A stretch of 64,000 bases of DNA from Verticillium longisporum (Eukaryota > Ascomycota > Sordariomycetes > Glomerellales > Plectosphaerellaceae): the NCBI GenBank assembly GCA_019188255.1, contig JAETXT010000010.1, positions 992,001 through 1,056,000 of the forward strand, in the 5' to 3' direction. Shown piece by piece: positions 12,150-24,330 of this stretch. Each line of letters opens with the position of its first letter. Positions within the stretch are counted from its first letter, which is position 1. The notes beneath the pieces are model-generated. The model had not been told where the DNA came from. It worked only from the letters and a program-made list of their open reading frames with translations, and did not search any database. The position numbers and the translations under genes are program-made.

Positions 12150-14600
12150 TACCCCTCTCTCTTTCCATTGCTCCCTTCCCTTGGCACCTCAAAACGTACA
12201 GATTGGCTGGAACAGGCAAGGGGGCGAGCCTCGAAAGGGAAAAGACACAAAATGCACTCTCGCTTCGACTGCACTGTACGATGACTCGGGCCGGATGGTG
12301 ACTGCGAGGTAGATATCGGATGGCATCGAGATGCAGCCCACCCCATATGGTCAGCCTGGAAATGACCGTACATGTACTACCTGTACCTTCTCAATCGGGA
12401 AATAAGTTTCGAGGGTTCGGTAATAGACAACTCACAGCCCACGGCGGGGCCCTTTTTATTGTCAAAAAAAGAAAACAGAACCAGGTGTTGGGGCACTGGG
12501 CACTGCCTCCCCCCCCCCTCTCTCGTTTCGTGGTGCATCACCTTGATGATCTTCGCCACATCTCTTGTGCTGCAGCCCCGTTGCTGTGCTCTTCGTTCGC
12601 CCCCCTCCCCGAACGTGTGAGTCTCTGCAATCTGATGGAAAAGTGGCTGCCTGTGGCCGTGTCTGCCGATCCCGCGAGCCTGTCTGTACCACCCAGCGTG
12701 GCGGAACCATTGTGCGAGAGGCGATTATCGGATGATGCTTGGTGAAGAAGAGATGGGGGGGGAGCTGACATGGGGGTAGGCAGCACACCCTGCCTTGCCT
12801 GCATAGACGACCTCGGCTGCTGGAGAGGAGAGATTACTATGGGGGTCCAGAGATACAATCCTTTCAGCACCTTAACTGGACCGCTGGGCAGGCTCGTCTT
12901 GGCAATCACACTGCATCGAACCATTGACAGGAGCGAAGGAATGTCGACTGCCGGGTCGGTCATGATGGGTTCGATGGTCCCTCCGAGTTGTTGAGTGTAT
13001 TCCCGCGCGCGCGCAAAACAAAAGCAGTGGAGAGTCAGCCTTGACGGATTCTTTGCGCCGCGTTTCGGGATCCATCGACACTCCTTCGCAATACGCGGAA
13101 TGATACCCTGAGGAAATTGGAGAAGAGGCAACGTCAAACAAGACCATGAAAAAAAAGTGAGAAGCGGCCTTGGAACGACCAAGATCGTTTGGGGGCGAGG
13201 CTCAAAAGCCCCGCGATGGGGAATCCAGCATCAAGGCAAGGCATTCTGGGCGGGGGCAGGTCCCCTTGTGTGTCTCCCCCCCGTATCCCGTGTGACGACA
13301 GCCAGCGACTCTCTCAGGCTTGTCGACAGGATCATCTGAACTCTTTCGCCTCCCGGGCCCAGACAAAGCATGCAGGACAACCACTCAGCGGCCCGAAGAC
13401 CGGGCCTTGGGATCGAGCCAGTTGGGTGGCAGTGTGAATGGAGAATGGAGGTGCAAAGAAGGAGGAGGAGACCCTGCAGCCCTATGTCCGTTGGTGGTTG
13501 GCTTGGCAAGCTGGGGCGCCCCCTGGAGCTCGAGGCCCTCGAGGGCCCCTCTGGAGCTCGCGCCCCTGGAGCTTGAGGCATCCCCTGGAGCTTGAGGCAC
13601 CCCCCCTGGACCTGGCCCTGGACCCTCCACCAACGGCCTCTTTCTTAGCGTGCTAGGTACCTGGTACAGATCAACGACACCCCCTAAACTCAGCGAATCA
13701 GACGCTATCGAACCCGACCTTCCTGCATCGAAACCTCCACGACGGGACAGGGCTTTGATACTGGAGCCTCCCGAGGAAGTACACCCCACCCTCTTCTCTT
13801 CTTCCAACATGTCACCAAGGTCACCTACCAGCAACGAACATCTCGGCAACAGCGCACCCAGCACAGCGCCCAATCTCGCTTCCCGCGGGGTAATTGTGTG
13901 CGCACTTCCTAGAGGATGCCTTCCGAGCCGCAGGACACTCGTCCCAGCCGAGTCGTCTCGACCGACTCAGCCGCGCTTCCTCCTCGAATCGGTCCATCCC
14001 CCAATGAGGGTGGGCGGCTGTCACATATGCCACTCTCGGTGCCATGGCCCTACCGGGCGCCGCTGGGGAGGGCAGGGAACCCAAAGAAGCAACATCCACG
14101 GCCCCAGGCAGTGTCGTCACCTGATGGTATCCGTCGGCTGATTTGGCAGGAGCCGCAACCAGGCACAGCGCCAGAACCTTAGAACGAGAGAGAGAGACAG
14201 AGAGAGAGTGTGTGTATGTGTGTGAGGAAATGCCGGTGCCTGGAGCCTCGGAGGCTCGGCCGCGATCTCCCCTCGGGTTTCGTCCAGTCCCTGACGGCCC
14301 CTGGTCCATGGGGGCTCCGAGTGGTCTAGTGTCTTGAGGCCCATGATCCCCTTGAGCCACGATGCGATCCTCAATCTGTCTCTTGCTATATTTTTGGGCA
14401 ACGACTCTCGGGGGGCCGGCGTTTTCTATGCCTTGGCTCGAGAGGAGCTTGTATAAAGCACCTGGCTGGATCTCGCTTCGGCAATGCACACATCGGTAGG
14501 CGCTTGCCAAGGAAACTAGCTGTAACGGTCTACTACATCTTGCGCCTCTTACCTGTCCTTACCTCTCGAATTTACACCTCGTCGTCTTTGCTTCACAAAC
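12150..14600. other. 2.4-kb intergenic region, no supported gene
   Basis: Several open frames up to about 229 codons exist, but they overlap on opposite strands, are rich in low-complexity residues and show no domain or splice structure. The region contains a C-run near 12509-12518, a CTGGAGCTCGAGG-type repeat cluster at 13522-13616 and purine/TG microsatellites at about 14185-14225. It probably includes the promoter of the Zn2Cys6 gene at 14601. Confidence 0.55.
13522..13616. repeat. imperfect CCCCTGGAGCTTGAGGCA-type tandem repeat
   Basis: Four to five diverged copies of an 18-21 bp unit built on CCCTGGAGCT(C/T)GAGG follow each other. The units carry SacI-like GAGCTC and XhoI-like CTCGAG palindromes in the left copies. 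The array is intergenic. Confidence 0.7.
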
Positions 14601-16305
14601 ATGGTTGGTGTTCCTGGCAAATACAAGGGTTGCGAGACTTGTAGGGCGAGGAGGGTCAAGGTACGTCTGCGGCGTCGACTGCTTTGGCAAAGGAAAAGCT
14701 AACGAGATATCTAGTGCGATAACCAGCGGCCCAAGTGCAAGAGATGCATCGATGGCGGCCGCGAGTGTGCCGGGTACGAGCGTGAGAGGGTCTTCATCAT
14801 GGCCACTGTCGACGACGCAGGCCGGTGTTCCTCTCATCCGCCGCGCCATGTCAGCTCGTCTGCTTCATCGTCGAAGAAGGGCAAGTCAGTCACGCCGGAG
14901 AGAAAGAAGGGAAAGTCCATCAGCCCTGAGACGAAGAAGAGCAAGTCGAATAGCCCCGAAGGTGATGTCATGGAGTTGGCTGCCATGGAGCCCTTGGCCC
15001 CTGCTTGGGATGATCTGCTCTTCGTCGAAAACAAGGGCGTCACCTACCTGGTGCAAATGACCGTGCTTCAGGCAAACGTTCAGAACATTGGAAAGGGTAA
15101 GAAGAAGGCCAACGCCAAGGTCGCCCTGACGCCCTACGCCCCATCTGGTCTGTACTTTCTCAAAAAGGGGCGAGAGCTCGAAGTCTCGGCCCATTCCTTG
15201 GTCAGCCTGTCTTCGCCGGACGAGGACAATGGCTCGTTGAACGGAACATTCACTTTCTTATTTGATGTACGTGTCCATCGCCCCCTTCGTATGGACTGCC
15301 GCTCACCTTGGCAGCATAACTCATCCTTCCTCCAAGAGGCTGGTCAGCCAACTTGGGAACTGAACCAGGACAAACTGAGCCGCGTGAGGAAAGCTGGCCC
15401 AGAGAGCTACCAATACTTTCCGGCCCATCATTACTTTGTGCGTGTATACAGACAGACGGCTGTAAGTGCTGGCCATCGGAGCACCCCGAAACCTGCCGGG
15501 ACACGGCTCTGAAAACTGACCAACACAGGTGATGCTCGCCCTCCTCAACAAGAAGATGACTTTTCTCGCCGAGGAAGCATGGTGTACAACCCCTTGGGAA
15601 TACCACCCCAAGTCTGTTCTCGACTTTCTCCTCGATACCCTTGTCTTGCTCCCAGGAGTCTTTTCCCGCGCCGACCTCATCACCCCCAAACAAGCCACGC
15701 TGGCCCGCCGTCTGGAGGCCCAAGAACTGCTCTACGACTGCCTGGCCGTTGAATCACAGCTCGACGGCTGGTACGCCACCCTGAACCCAACGTCAGACCC
15801 CGCCTACTGGGCGGCCAATCCTGCCGACCCCTCGGCCCTCCCCGCCTCCCAACCGCTGCCGTTCGCCGACGCCTTTTCGTTTCGCGACAGCACGTCGGCT
15901 CTCGCGCTGGTCACCTTCTGGTCCGCCCCCCTCCTCTTCCGCGCCACCGACGATCGCGTCCACGCCGCAGTCTGCGCGCCGGTCCTCGAGGACTTTCAAG
16001 ACATGTACGCCGACCTGTCGCCCACCCTGCAGATCGACACGAACAGGTACCGTCGGCCGAGGGACTACGCGGCGCGCATCTGCCGCAGCCTCGAGTTTGC
16101 CCTGGGTGCCGGCGTTCAGGTGGACGCCTTGGTCGCGCCCCTTGCGGTTGCCCACGGCGTGTTTCGCGAGACCAACGCCGTCTCCGCGGACGGGGCGCTT
16201 GAGATGTTGTGGTGTGAAGGGTTCAGGGAGAAGCTGGTGGCTGAGGGGCAGCGGGTTGCCCAGGCCGTCATGGATCAGAGGTGGGTTGACCTGGGACAGT
16301 TCTGA
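14601..16305 (+). CDS. Zn2Cys6 (C6) fungal transcription factor
   Basis: This is a probable DNA-binding regulator; targets are unknown. Exons: 14601-14660, 14715-15266, 15315-15461, 15529-16305; 511 residues. The start ATG gives MVGVPGKYKGCETCRARRVK, and intron 1 (14661-14714) sits inside the zinc cluster, a common position. Joined, the cluster reads CxxCxxxxxxxCDxxxPxCxxC followed by a late Cys (GGRECAGYERER), so all six cysteines are present within residues 10-40. A Lys/Ser-rich linker with KGKS repeats follows. The C-terminal two thirds resemble the generic fungal-specific regulatory region. Intron 15267-15314 is only 48 nt, a multiple of three and stop-free, so retention would add 16 residues. 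No neighbour suggests a dedicated pathway. Confidence 0.88.
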
Positions 16306-16929
16306 GCTGTGTGAGGTCTGTGATGGGCTGGTGTTGAAGCTGGTACTTCAAAGGCTCATATATGCCTGCCTGGATGCAGCACATTCGCTCGTTGTTGGCG
16401 GTATTGAGAAACAATGGAGGGGTTCACTTAGGATAGAATACATGGGATATTTACGAAGCTTCCAAGCTAATTAACACGAAGTCAAAGCTCTCATGATAAA
16501 TACAATACCAACGGTATGGTCTGCTGCCTTGGAAAATCATTGAGCCAATCTTTTTGATGCTTGCCCTATATTGGAGGGGCAGTCTCAGGTAGTCAGTCAC
16601 CCGCCACCAAATACTTGATGGGTAAACATCACCTCGTGGGGTAGCTGTTGTGATGGGATGTTGGACAGTGCGCAATACCGGGCTACTGTACTCCACACAG
16701 TCCACATCCTACCCGGCCTTTTGCCGCCACAGCAGGAGCTCTGGGAGCTGTCCATTCAGCCTACCGCGTCCAGGTAGCGAAGCTTCGTCAGACCTGGAGC
16801 CTGCCCCATTACTGACCGCATCACGACCATCAACCTCCACGATCCCATCTCGAGACATCAAGCCACCCCCGACGCCGAGACCAACTATCTACACCCAACA
16901 GTTCGACTCAACCACTCTCCACAGACAAT
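16306..16929. other. intergenic region upstream of proteasome alpha4
   Basis: About 620 bases with no supported gene. The segment 16440-16660 is somewhat AT-richer than its surroundings. The proximal part should contain the promoter and leader of the proteasome gene. Confidence 0.5.
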
Positions 16930-17964
16930 ATGGCTTCAGGATACGACAGAGCGCTCTCTGGTAAGCTGCACCGACCCCTCGCAACACTGAGCCACCAGCT
17001 AACTTCCAGGCAGTCTTCAGGTTCGTCTTCACCCTCGCGGCCAATGCAGGCCCCTCATATCTAACTCGCGATCGAATAGTCCCGATGGACACGTCTTCCA
17101 GGTCGAATATGCCGGCGAGGCCGTGAAGCGAGGTGCGACCGCCCGCCTTCCCGCTGCCTGTTATCAAGCTCATCGATCCCCATAGGAACCTGCGCCGTCG
17201 GCGTCAAGGGCCAGGACGTCGTCGTCCTCGGCTGCGAGAAGCGCTCCGCGATGAAGCTCCAAGACACCCGAATCACACCCTCCAAGCTCCAGCTCCTCGA
17301 CACCCACGTCTGCCTCGCCTTTGCCGGCCTCAACGCCGACGCCCGCATTCTCGTCGACAAGGCGCGGTTAGAGGCCCAGTCTCACAAGCTGACCGTCGAG
17401 GACCCCGCTTCCATCGAGTACATGACCAAGTACGTTGCCGGCGTGCAGCAGCGCTACACGCAGAGCGGCGGTGTCCGCCCCTTCGGCATCAGCACCCTCA
17501 TCGTCGGCTTCGACAACGGCAGCAAGGTCCCCAGGCTGTACCAGACTGAGCCCTCGGGTATCTACTCAGCATGGTATGTTGGCCTGACTGTGACCGGTCC
17601 TCCTACGGGGGCCCCCAAATTCTGACAGACACGCAGGAAGGCGAATGCCATTGGCCGCTCCAGCAAGACGGTGCGCGAGTTCCTCGAGCGCAACTACAAG
17701 GACGACATGGACCGGGAGGCGACCATCAGGCTGGCCATCAAGTCCCTGCTCGAGGTCGTTCAGACGGGTGCGAAGAACATTGAAATTGCCCTCATGGCCC
17801 CCGGTAAGACGATCGAGATGCTGCCCGTGGAGGAGATCGAGAGCTATGTCAAGAACATTGAGGAGGAGAAGCAAGAGGAGGCGGCCAAGAAGAAGACGGG
17901 CCGTACGCCGGGTCAGGGCACCGCCGCTATTCTGACGCGGCCTGCGGAGGGAAGTGACGAGTAG
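16930..17964 (+). CDS. pre6: 20S proteasome subunit alpha4 (Pre6/PSMA7 type)
   Basis: This is a structural alpha-ring subunit of the 20S proteasome. Five exons: 16930-16960, 17014-17020, 17080-17132, 17186-17573, 17637-17964; 268 residues. Exon 2 is a 7-nt microexon (TCTTCAG): only by including it does the N-terminus read [20 protein letters not shown], the invariant alpha-subunit opening. Later family marks are [70 protein letters not shown] and [15 protein letters not shown], which point to alpha4 rather than the other alpha subunits. The C-terminus is a charged [12 protein letters not shown] tail with a further [13 protein letters not shown] extension. Introns are 53-63 nt. The microexon is inferred from protein continuity and splice ends, with no transcript evidence. 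Confidence 0.95.
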
Positions 17965-18181
17965 ACTACGCGAGACACGCAATGGATGATATGATCCCAG
18001 TGCGGCTAGAGGGCGCGTCAGACGGTATCACGAATTAAATACCAGTGTATTACCACCCGTAGAAAGGCAACGTCGTGGGTCAAAGTCGTGGGTATTCGTA
18101 TGTACGTGCAAGCATCAGCGCGCCGCCCCTCTCCCTTCTTATATCTCTCTTTCGACCATCTAGTCCGCCAACAGCACATCA

Positions 18182-18660
18182 TCAGCCCAGCTTGTCCGTG
18201 TCTGGGTCCGGATCGAAAATGGTCCGCATCCTGGTCTGCTGCACACGCTCGTCCCGCAGCATCCTGTGATCCTTGCGCGCGTCTTCGCCCTCGACGGAGA
18301 TGGCGGCCTTGGGCGTCTTGGCCTCGATGACAAAGTGGTTGTCGCAGTGGGGGCAGTACTCGTCGGCATCCTCAAACTCGGCCGCGTCCTTGCGGAAGCA
18401 CTTCCGGCACTTCTTGCAGGCGAAGGTCATCTCGGTGCTCTGGAGGAGCGGGTGTTTCTCCGTTTCGTGGTGGCATTCGGCGCAGTCGAACCATTTTTTG
18501 CCTAAAGAGCGGTCAGATCTTGCCACTAAAAGGGAGGTGGGAGGGCGGAGGGGTCCGTACAGCATGGCGACCGGATCGCTACCTGGGCGTTGAGGATGTG
18601 TTTGCTGGAGATGGCTTAGAACTAGGTTCGACTCAGGCGGGTAGGGTGAACTTACCACAT
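18182..18660 (-). CDS. small CHY-type zinc-finger protein
   Basis: CHY zinc-finger proteins bind several zinc ions; the small fungal members are related to Hot13, which works in the mitochondrial intermembrane space, but the role of this one is not shown. Minus-strand exons: 18660-18656, 18604-18561, 18501-18182, giving 122 residues. The first coding exon is only ATG plus two bases; intron 1 (18655-18605, GTAAGT...CCAG) and intron 2 (18560-18502) restore MCKHILNAQVAIRSPCC, the start expected for the family. The rest shows WFDCAECH, FACKKCRKCFRKD and DEYCPHCDNHFVIEAK, so the zinc ligands are complete. The C-terminus is acidic and basic mixed, without a membrane segment. It is divergent from the XPB gene, with 483 bases between start codons. 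Confidence 0.87.
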
Positions 18661-19143
18661 GATAGACGTGGGATGAAATGCAGCAGCTTCCGTGAACCAG
18701 TAGAGCGGTTGAAAACCGGCCAGGCTGCTGTTGAATTTGTTCTTGGTCCTGTGAAATCAAGGTAGGCTCAAGTGGACGCCTCCTGAATGTTCACCGAACC
18801 GCTAGACGCCGGACTACCTGGTGGAAAGCGTTGATAATTTGGCGGGGATCCCAGTCGGACTACTGGGCCCACACTGTGCCTCTCGCCGTGCTTATCAAGG
18901 TTATCGCGTCCCGATGAATAAGCAGACTGCTGCTGCCTGCCGTCATCTACTTCCCAGCTCCAATGTCTTTCAAGAAAGACTATAAACTTTTGCCTCCTCC
19001 AACACGGGGCTTGAACTGGTCTTCGCACCAGCATTTGCCGTAACCATCCCCAGTCGCTTCCAAACCAAGTCTCCGCGCGATACAGGTTCTTTGCTTCTGC
19101 GACGCATATCTCCAACCGCATCCACGGCTGGCAACAGCCAACC
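18661..19143. promoter_or_regulatory. divergent promoter region, CHY zinc finger / XPB
   Basis: 483 bases separate the two divergent start codons, so regulatory elements of both genes must lie here or be shared. No canonical TATA box or named factor site was recognised with confidence. Confidence 0.45.
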
Positions 19144-21594
19144 ATGCCTCCGAAACGCAAGGCTATCGGTGCCGTCACAGGCGGTGGCAAGGTTGGTAAA
19201 GGATCACGAGTCTCGACGCCAGCTGGAGCTGCCCCCCCGAGGAGCATTGGTAGCGACAATGAGTCTTCCGCGGCGGAGGCGTTGAGCGAGGGAGAGGAGG
19301 ACGTGAACATTGAGAAGAACGTGGGCCATTTCTCCGTAGAAGGATACGAGCGCCCCTCAAAGTCTGCGACCTCGCACATCTTTGGCAAGCGCGATTACTC
19401 GTACCTCAATCTGAAGCCGGACTTTCAGAACAGACCGCTGTGGATCGATGCGAGCAAAGCGAGGATCTTCCTCGAGAGCTTCAGCCCCCTTGCCCAGCAG
19501 TGCCAGGACTTCCTCATCACCATTGCCGAGCCCATCTCCCGACCTTCCTTCGTTCACGAGTACGCCCTTTCGCCTCACAGTCTATATGCTGCCGTTTCCG
19601 TCGGTCTATCGCCCGCCGATATCATCAATACCCTCGAGCGGTTCCTCAAGACGCCGCTGCCTAAACAAATTCGAGAATTCATCGAAGGATGCACAGCCAG
19701 TTTCGGCAAGGTCAAGCTCGTCTTGAAGAATACCAAGTACTTCGTTGAAAGCGCAGACCCTGTCGTTTTGCAGAAGCTGCTGCAGGACCCCATCATCGGA
19801 CCTCTTCGAACCCACACAGGCAGTGGCGCGATCACGACCACCGCTGCTCCGAAGCAGGCGCCCCTCGTCATCCCTGGCACTACCAACGCCGCCGGCGTGC
19901 GTCAGGCAGGACAAGCGAACAATGCACAAGGTGCCGACGCCGATAAGGCCAAGGAGGACGAGGTGTATGCTGCGTTGAACGACGATGATGACGAGGAGGC
20001 CGAAGTCACGCATTCTTTCGAGATTCCGGATTCTGCTGTTGAGGATGTCCAGAAGAGGTGCCTTGATCTGCAATATCCCGTGCTTGAGGAGTACGACTTC
20101 AGGAAAGACGAATTTAACGCGAACCTGGAGATCGACCTGCGGCCTGGCGCACAGATTCGTCCGTACCAAGAGAAGAGTCTGAGTAAGATGTTTGGTAACG
20201 GTCGTGCCAAGAGTGGAATCATCGTCTTGCCATGTGGCGCTGGCAAAACGCTCGTCGGTATCACGGCGGCGTGCACAGTGAAGAAGGGTGTCATCGTGCT
20301 CTGCACGAGCTCCATGTCGGTTGTCCAATGGCGAAACGAGTTCCTGAAATGGTCCAACATCAAGCCGGAGGACATTGCGGCCTTCACGTCAGACAACAAG
20401 GGACAGACCTTTACGGGCTCTACGGGCATCATCGTGACGACCTACTCGATGGTAACGCAGACCAGGGAGAGGTCGCATGAGGCGAAAAAGATGATGGACT
20501 TCCTCCAGCATCGCGAGTGGGGCCTCATGCTGCTCGACGAGGTCCACGTCGTACCGGCCAATATTTTCCGAAAGGTGACATCGTCAATCAAGACGCACTC
20601 CAAACTCGGTCTCACGGCTACGCTTCTTCGTGAGGATGACAAGATTTCGGATCTCAACTTTCTCATCGGCCCCAAGCTGTACGAGGCGAACTGGATGGAG
20701 CTGTCACAACAAGGTCACATTGCCCGTGTGCAGTGTGCCGAGGTGTGGTGCTCCATGCCCACAGAATTCTACGACGAATACTTGAAGGCACCACCTAGAA
20801 AGCGATCGCTGCTCTACATCATGAACCCGGCCAAGTTCCAGGCGTGCCAGTATCTGATCAATTACCACGAATCGCGGGGCGACAAGATCATCGTCTTCTC
20901 CGACAACGTGTATGCCCTCAAAGCCTATGCGATGAAGCTGAAAAAGGTCTTCATCTACGGCGAGACCGGCCAGGCAGAGCGGCTGCAAGTGCTGGAGAAC
21001 TTCCAACACAACCCGCAAGTCAACACGCTCTTCCTGTCTAAGATTGGAGACACGTCGCTTGACTTGCCCGAGGCCACATGCCTCATCCAAATCTCGTCCC
21101 ACTACGGTTCCCGACGTCAGGAGGCGCAACGTCTCGGCCGCATCCTGCGAGCGAAGCGCAGGAACGACGAAGGCTTCAACGCCTTTTTCTACTCGCTCGT
21201 GTCTAAGGATACCTCCGAAATGTTCTACTCCTCGAAGCGCCAAGCCTTCCTGGTTGACCAGGGTTATGCATTCAAGGTCATCACGTCGCTCAATAACATT
21301 GAGAAGACGGAAGACTTGGCCTTCTCGACGGCAGCCGAGCGCCGGGAGCTCCTGGAAAAGGTGCTCGTCGAGAACGTGGGCAACGAGGAGGAATTCGTCG
21401 ACGACCTGTTTCACTCGGGCAACATGGGACGCAAGCCTAAGAAGAAGGGCGCCCGACGCACGGCGGGCATGCTTGGGGATCTCTCTGGTGGCCAGGACAT
21501 GGCCTACATTGAGCAGAACAAGAAGACGAAGACCAAGAAGGGCGAGAGCAGCGCTTTCTTCCGGAAGATCCAGAGGCAAGCGGCGAAGAAGTGA
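19144..21594 (+). CDS. ssl2: TFIIH ATP-dependent 3'-5' DNA helicase/translocase XPB (Ssl2/Rad25)
   Basis: XPB is the TFIIH translocase needed for RNA polymerase II promoter opening and nucleotide excision repair. The gene is one uninterrupted exon of 816 codons, close to the usual 800-850. The start MPPKRKAIG gives a basic, nuclear-type N-terminus followed by an acidic stretch ([13 protein letters not shown]). An N-terminal XPB domain ([18 protein letters not shown]) precedes the helicase core: Walker [13 protein letters not shown] near residue 360, DEVH box [12 protein letters not shown] near 460, the RED motif in [10 protein letters not shown] near 495, and motif [15 protein letters not shown] near 662. 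The C-terminus is Lys/Arg-rich. All catalytic motifs look intact. Confidence 0.97.
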   Translation: MPPKRKAIGAVTGGGKVGKGSRVSTPAGAAPPRSIGSDNESSAAEALSEGEEDVNIEKNVGHFSVEGYERPSKSATSHIFGKRDYSYLNLKPDFQNRPLWIDASKARIFLESFSPLAQQCQDFLITIAEPISRPSFVHEYALSPHSLYAAVSVGLSPADIINTLERFLKTPLPKQIREFIEGCTASFGKVKLVLKNTKYFVESADPVVLQKLLQDPIIGPLRTHTGSGAITTTAAPKQAPLVIPGTTNAAGVRQAGQANNAQGADADKAKEDEVYAALNDDDDEEAEVTHSFEIPDSAVEDVQKRCLDLQYPVLEEYDFRKDEFNANLEIDLRPGAQIRPYQEKSLSKMFGNGRAKSGIIVLPCGAGKTLVGITAACTVKKGVIVLCTSSMSVVQWRNEFLKWSNIKPEDIAAFTSDNKGQTFTGSTGIIVTTYSMVTQTRERSHEAKKMMDFLQHREWGLMLLDEVHVVPANIFRKVTSSIKTHSKLGLTATLLREDDKISDLNFLIGPKLYEANWMELSQQGHIARVQCAEVWCSMPTEFYDEYLKAPPRKRSLLYIMNPAKFQACQYLINYHESRGDKIIVFSDNVYALKAYAMKLKKVFIYGETGQAERLQVLENFQHNPQVNTLFLSKIGDTSLDLPEATCLIQISSHYGSRRQEAQRLGRILRAKRRNDEGFNAFFYSLVSKDTSEMFYSSKRQAFLVDQGYAFKVITSLNNIEKTEDLAFSTAAERRELLEKVLVENVGNEEEFVDDLFHSGNMGRKPKKKGARRTAGMLGDLSGGQDMAYIEQNKKTKTKKGESSAFFRKIQRQAAKK

Positions 21595-24330
21595 GTAACT
21601 GGCAGCCGGCGCATCTGCTGATACTGCCTGCCTGGGCCTGGCGTTTTTGAGTAGGGGAAATTGGTTGAATTGGGAATGTATCATAAAGCGGAACAAACTA
21701 CGCAGTTGCCTTTTTGAGTGGGATAAGGGGACCAGAGAGCTAGGATGGATGGCGGTATGCGGCTCAGATTGAGACTGGCAGACGGGAAGATAGCTCCCGC
21801 GGCCCTTGGATGCGAAATCTCCGAGGCGGCAGTTGTACAGGGGGGTGCGTACACCGCCTAGTCGTATAGCTAGAAGGCATTGGCTCAACGACCACCGAAT
21901 GGACCGCCGGTCTACCATGTACACGTGCCGTGTCGAATGGTATTCCTGCTGTCTTCGCCTTATCTCTGTCTCAGTGTGCGATGCTGCAGTGATACGTTGA
22001 TAGGGGATGTTCGGGACGAAGGCGATGTAAGTTGCCGCGAACAGCGGGCGCTGGTCGAGGCAGTTACCCAGTGGCATGGTGAAGACGGGACGTCGGAAAG
22101 TCGGGATGTCTTAGAATGCCGTTTGGTGGCCTGAGTCCCGGGGATTCAAGAAGAGGGATGTCCGTCTGGCCACTTCGACGTGAGATCGACACGGGCCCTA
22201 CTACAGGATGACACGATGTGTACCCTCAAGCATGTGTTGCCTCCTGCTCTGCCGGGACATATCACGAGTCGACCAATGTTCCTTCCTTGCGATGACTGAT
22301 TCGTTGCTTTGTGCATTCAGCCACGAACCTTCGGCAGGCACGTATGCAGTCTGCGATAGACCTTTGTATTCATCGGACGCGGTGTTGTGCCGATTGGTCG
22401 TTCTTGTTGTGAATCAGGTGCGTCGTTGACACAGCGGCTGAGCATCAGAATCCCAGGAACAGGGGGGGCCAGTAGCCAAGGCATGGAAAGGGGAACGGAC
22501 GTCTCGGCCAACATCCGCACTACAGGCAGGATACGTCGGTGGTCGGTGATATGCGCCGCGTAAGCGAAGCACGGTGAGCAGCATGGCATGCGCTGACGAT
22601 CTGACGAGGCCTCCGAAAGTGTTCGATATCCGGCGCTTCCATCTGCAGCAGGCAGCAGAATGGAAGGAAGCTTGATGAGGCCTAGGAGGGGAGACAGAGA
22701 GGACTGAAGTAGGAGGGCATTGAAATGGCGACAGAGGTTGGAGGCCCTACAGTACCTCTCGTACCCGCGCCCTTGGCTCAGACACCGGATTGCTCCTTCG
22801 GCCCCCGAAGTGGCTTGTCCCAACATAACGTCTCACTTTCGCTTGTGCCGCTGACAGGGCCTGCAAATCTGGGAACGCAATGTGGTGCCGAACCAAACGG
22901 GCAAATGGGTTGAGAGGGGCCTAGGCCCTCCTTGGGGGCGGTTTCAAATCCACGTGCTGAGAGATCGCCCTTTTCCAATCTGCATGTTGGCGAGATGAGA
23001 TGTGTGGTGAGGCATCGAAAAAAAAAGAGAGAGAGAAAGTAACAAATGACATCATGGCCAATTCGCGGAACACTTAAGCCAAGAAGAACGATGAGCTCGG
23101 CGACGGCCACTGGCTGCATCCTGTGCACATGTACGTATAGTAGTTAATATTGGATTTATTGCGGGTATTTGCGGGTAGGCGCCAGAATGGCAGGTTTCGC
23201 CAGTGGCAGAATGACACGCATGCATGCGGTAGGGTGGATGAAGTTGGTGCAGATGGGATGGGAGTTGGCGCAACCGGTATTTGGGGAAGTTGGTGAGCGT
23301 GGTGCGATGTGGATCTCGATGTACCCTGCTGGAAGGGATGGTTGAGGCAGGGGGGAAGAGGCAGAGTCCAGCAAGCGGTCAAGAGATTTTAGTTCGTGGT
23401 GACATGGGCATGTGGTGTGGACGAGTTGAAGCTCAGCAGTGACACGCACACAGGGGAAGGGGTGAGAGCTAAAGAGGCGCTGTACAGATCCTATAGTGCA
23501 CATCTGCAGCGATTAAGGTTTGGGAACACCAGCCTATCGGTACATGTACAAAGCGCGTGCATACCATGTACACAAGGACCCCACCGTTCTTTGAGGCCAG
23601 AGGGCCAGCCAAGCCAGAGGCCAGCCAGCTCAGGCCAGGGCCGGCCCAAGCAGACCACTGCAGGCCACGTTCTCTGCAATTTTAGGACAAAAGACCGGGC
23701 CAGCGAGGAAGGTGGGCACGTCAATGTCACCTTCTGCAGCTGCCACTGCCCTAAAATCCAACGCTGACCCTCCTGCTGCTACGGCTGCTACGGCTGCTCC
23801 TGCTGCAACAACTGCTCCGCTGCTCCTGCTGCTCCATCAGCGGTACTTCCCTTGCGACGACCAAAAGCATCAGATCAAGTCTCCATTGCCATTGAGGCCG
23901 ACGGCATACGAGGAAACGGCTCGAACCAAGTCATTGCACCAGACGACTGCCTGCCATACGAGACCCGTTCCTGCCCTGCGAGGCCCGTCCCTGCCCCCAC
24001 CTCCTAGTCCGTCAGTCCATCGACAAAGACGTCAACCTTTCAGCACCGACAACTGCCAAGACCTGGAGATCCTACCCCAGAACTTCCCCCAACACCATCT
24101 TTCAACTTCATCTTCTTTACCTCTTCTCTACTCCGAAAGTCTACTCTGACACGCCCTAGACACAGTTTCCCTACGCCCTCATCGCCATGCCACTTTGACA
24201 TCGACTCTAGTTCCTCGCTCCAATTGCGCAGGATTGCCCGATTGGGCACATTCTCAGACGAACCGCGCCCGACCGCCGCACACCCCTCCTTGCCTTCTGC
24301 ATTCTGCCGCGCCTGCGGTTTGTCGCCAGG
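21595..24330. other. 2.7-kb intergenic region and probable long 5' leader of the Trk gene
   Basis: No gene is supported. Open frames on both strands (for example about 170 codons on the minus strand at 22317-22826) lack domains. GGCCAG-rich repeats occur at about 23597-23665, and a GCTGCTACGGCTGCTCCTGCTGC triplet-like tract near 23775-23835. A stop-free, Pro/Ser-rich stretch at 23760-24149 is likely part of the transporter's 5' leader. Confidence 0.5.

Noticed and set aside
13821..14510. 229-codon minus-strand open frame
   Set aside because: Low-complexity, overlaps an equally open plus-strand frame and microsatellites; no domain or splice support.
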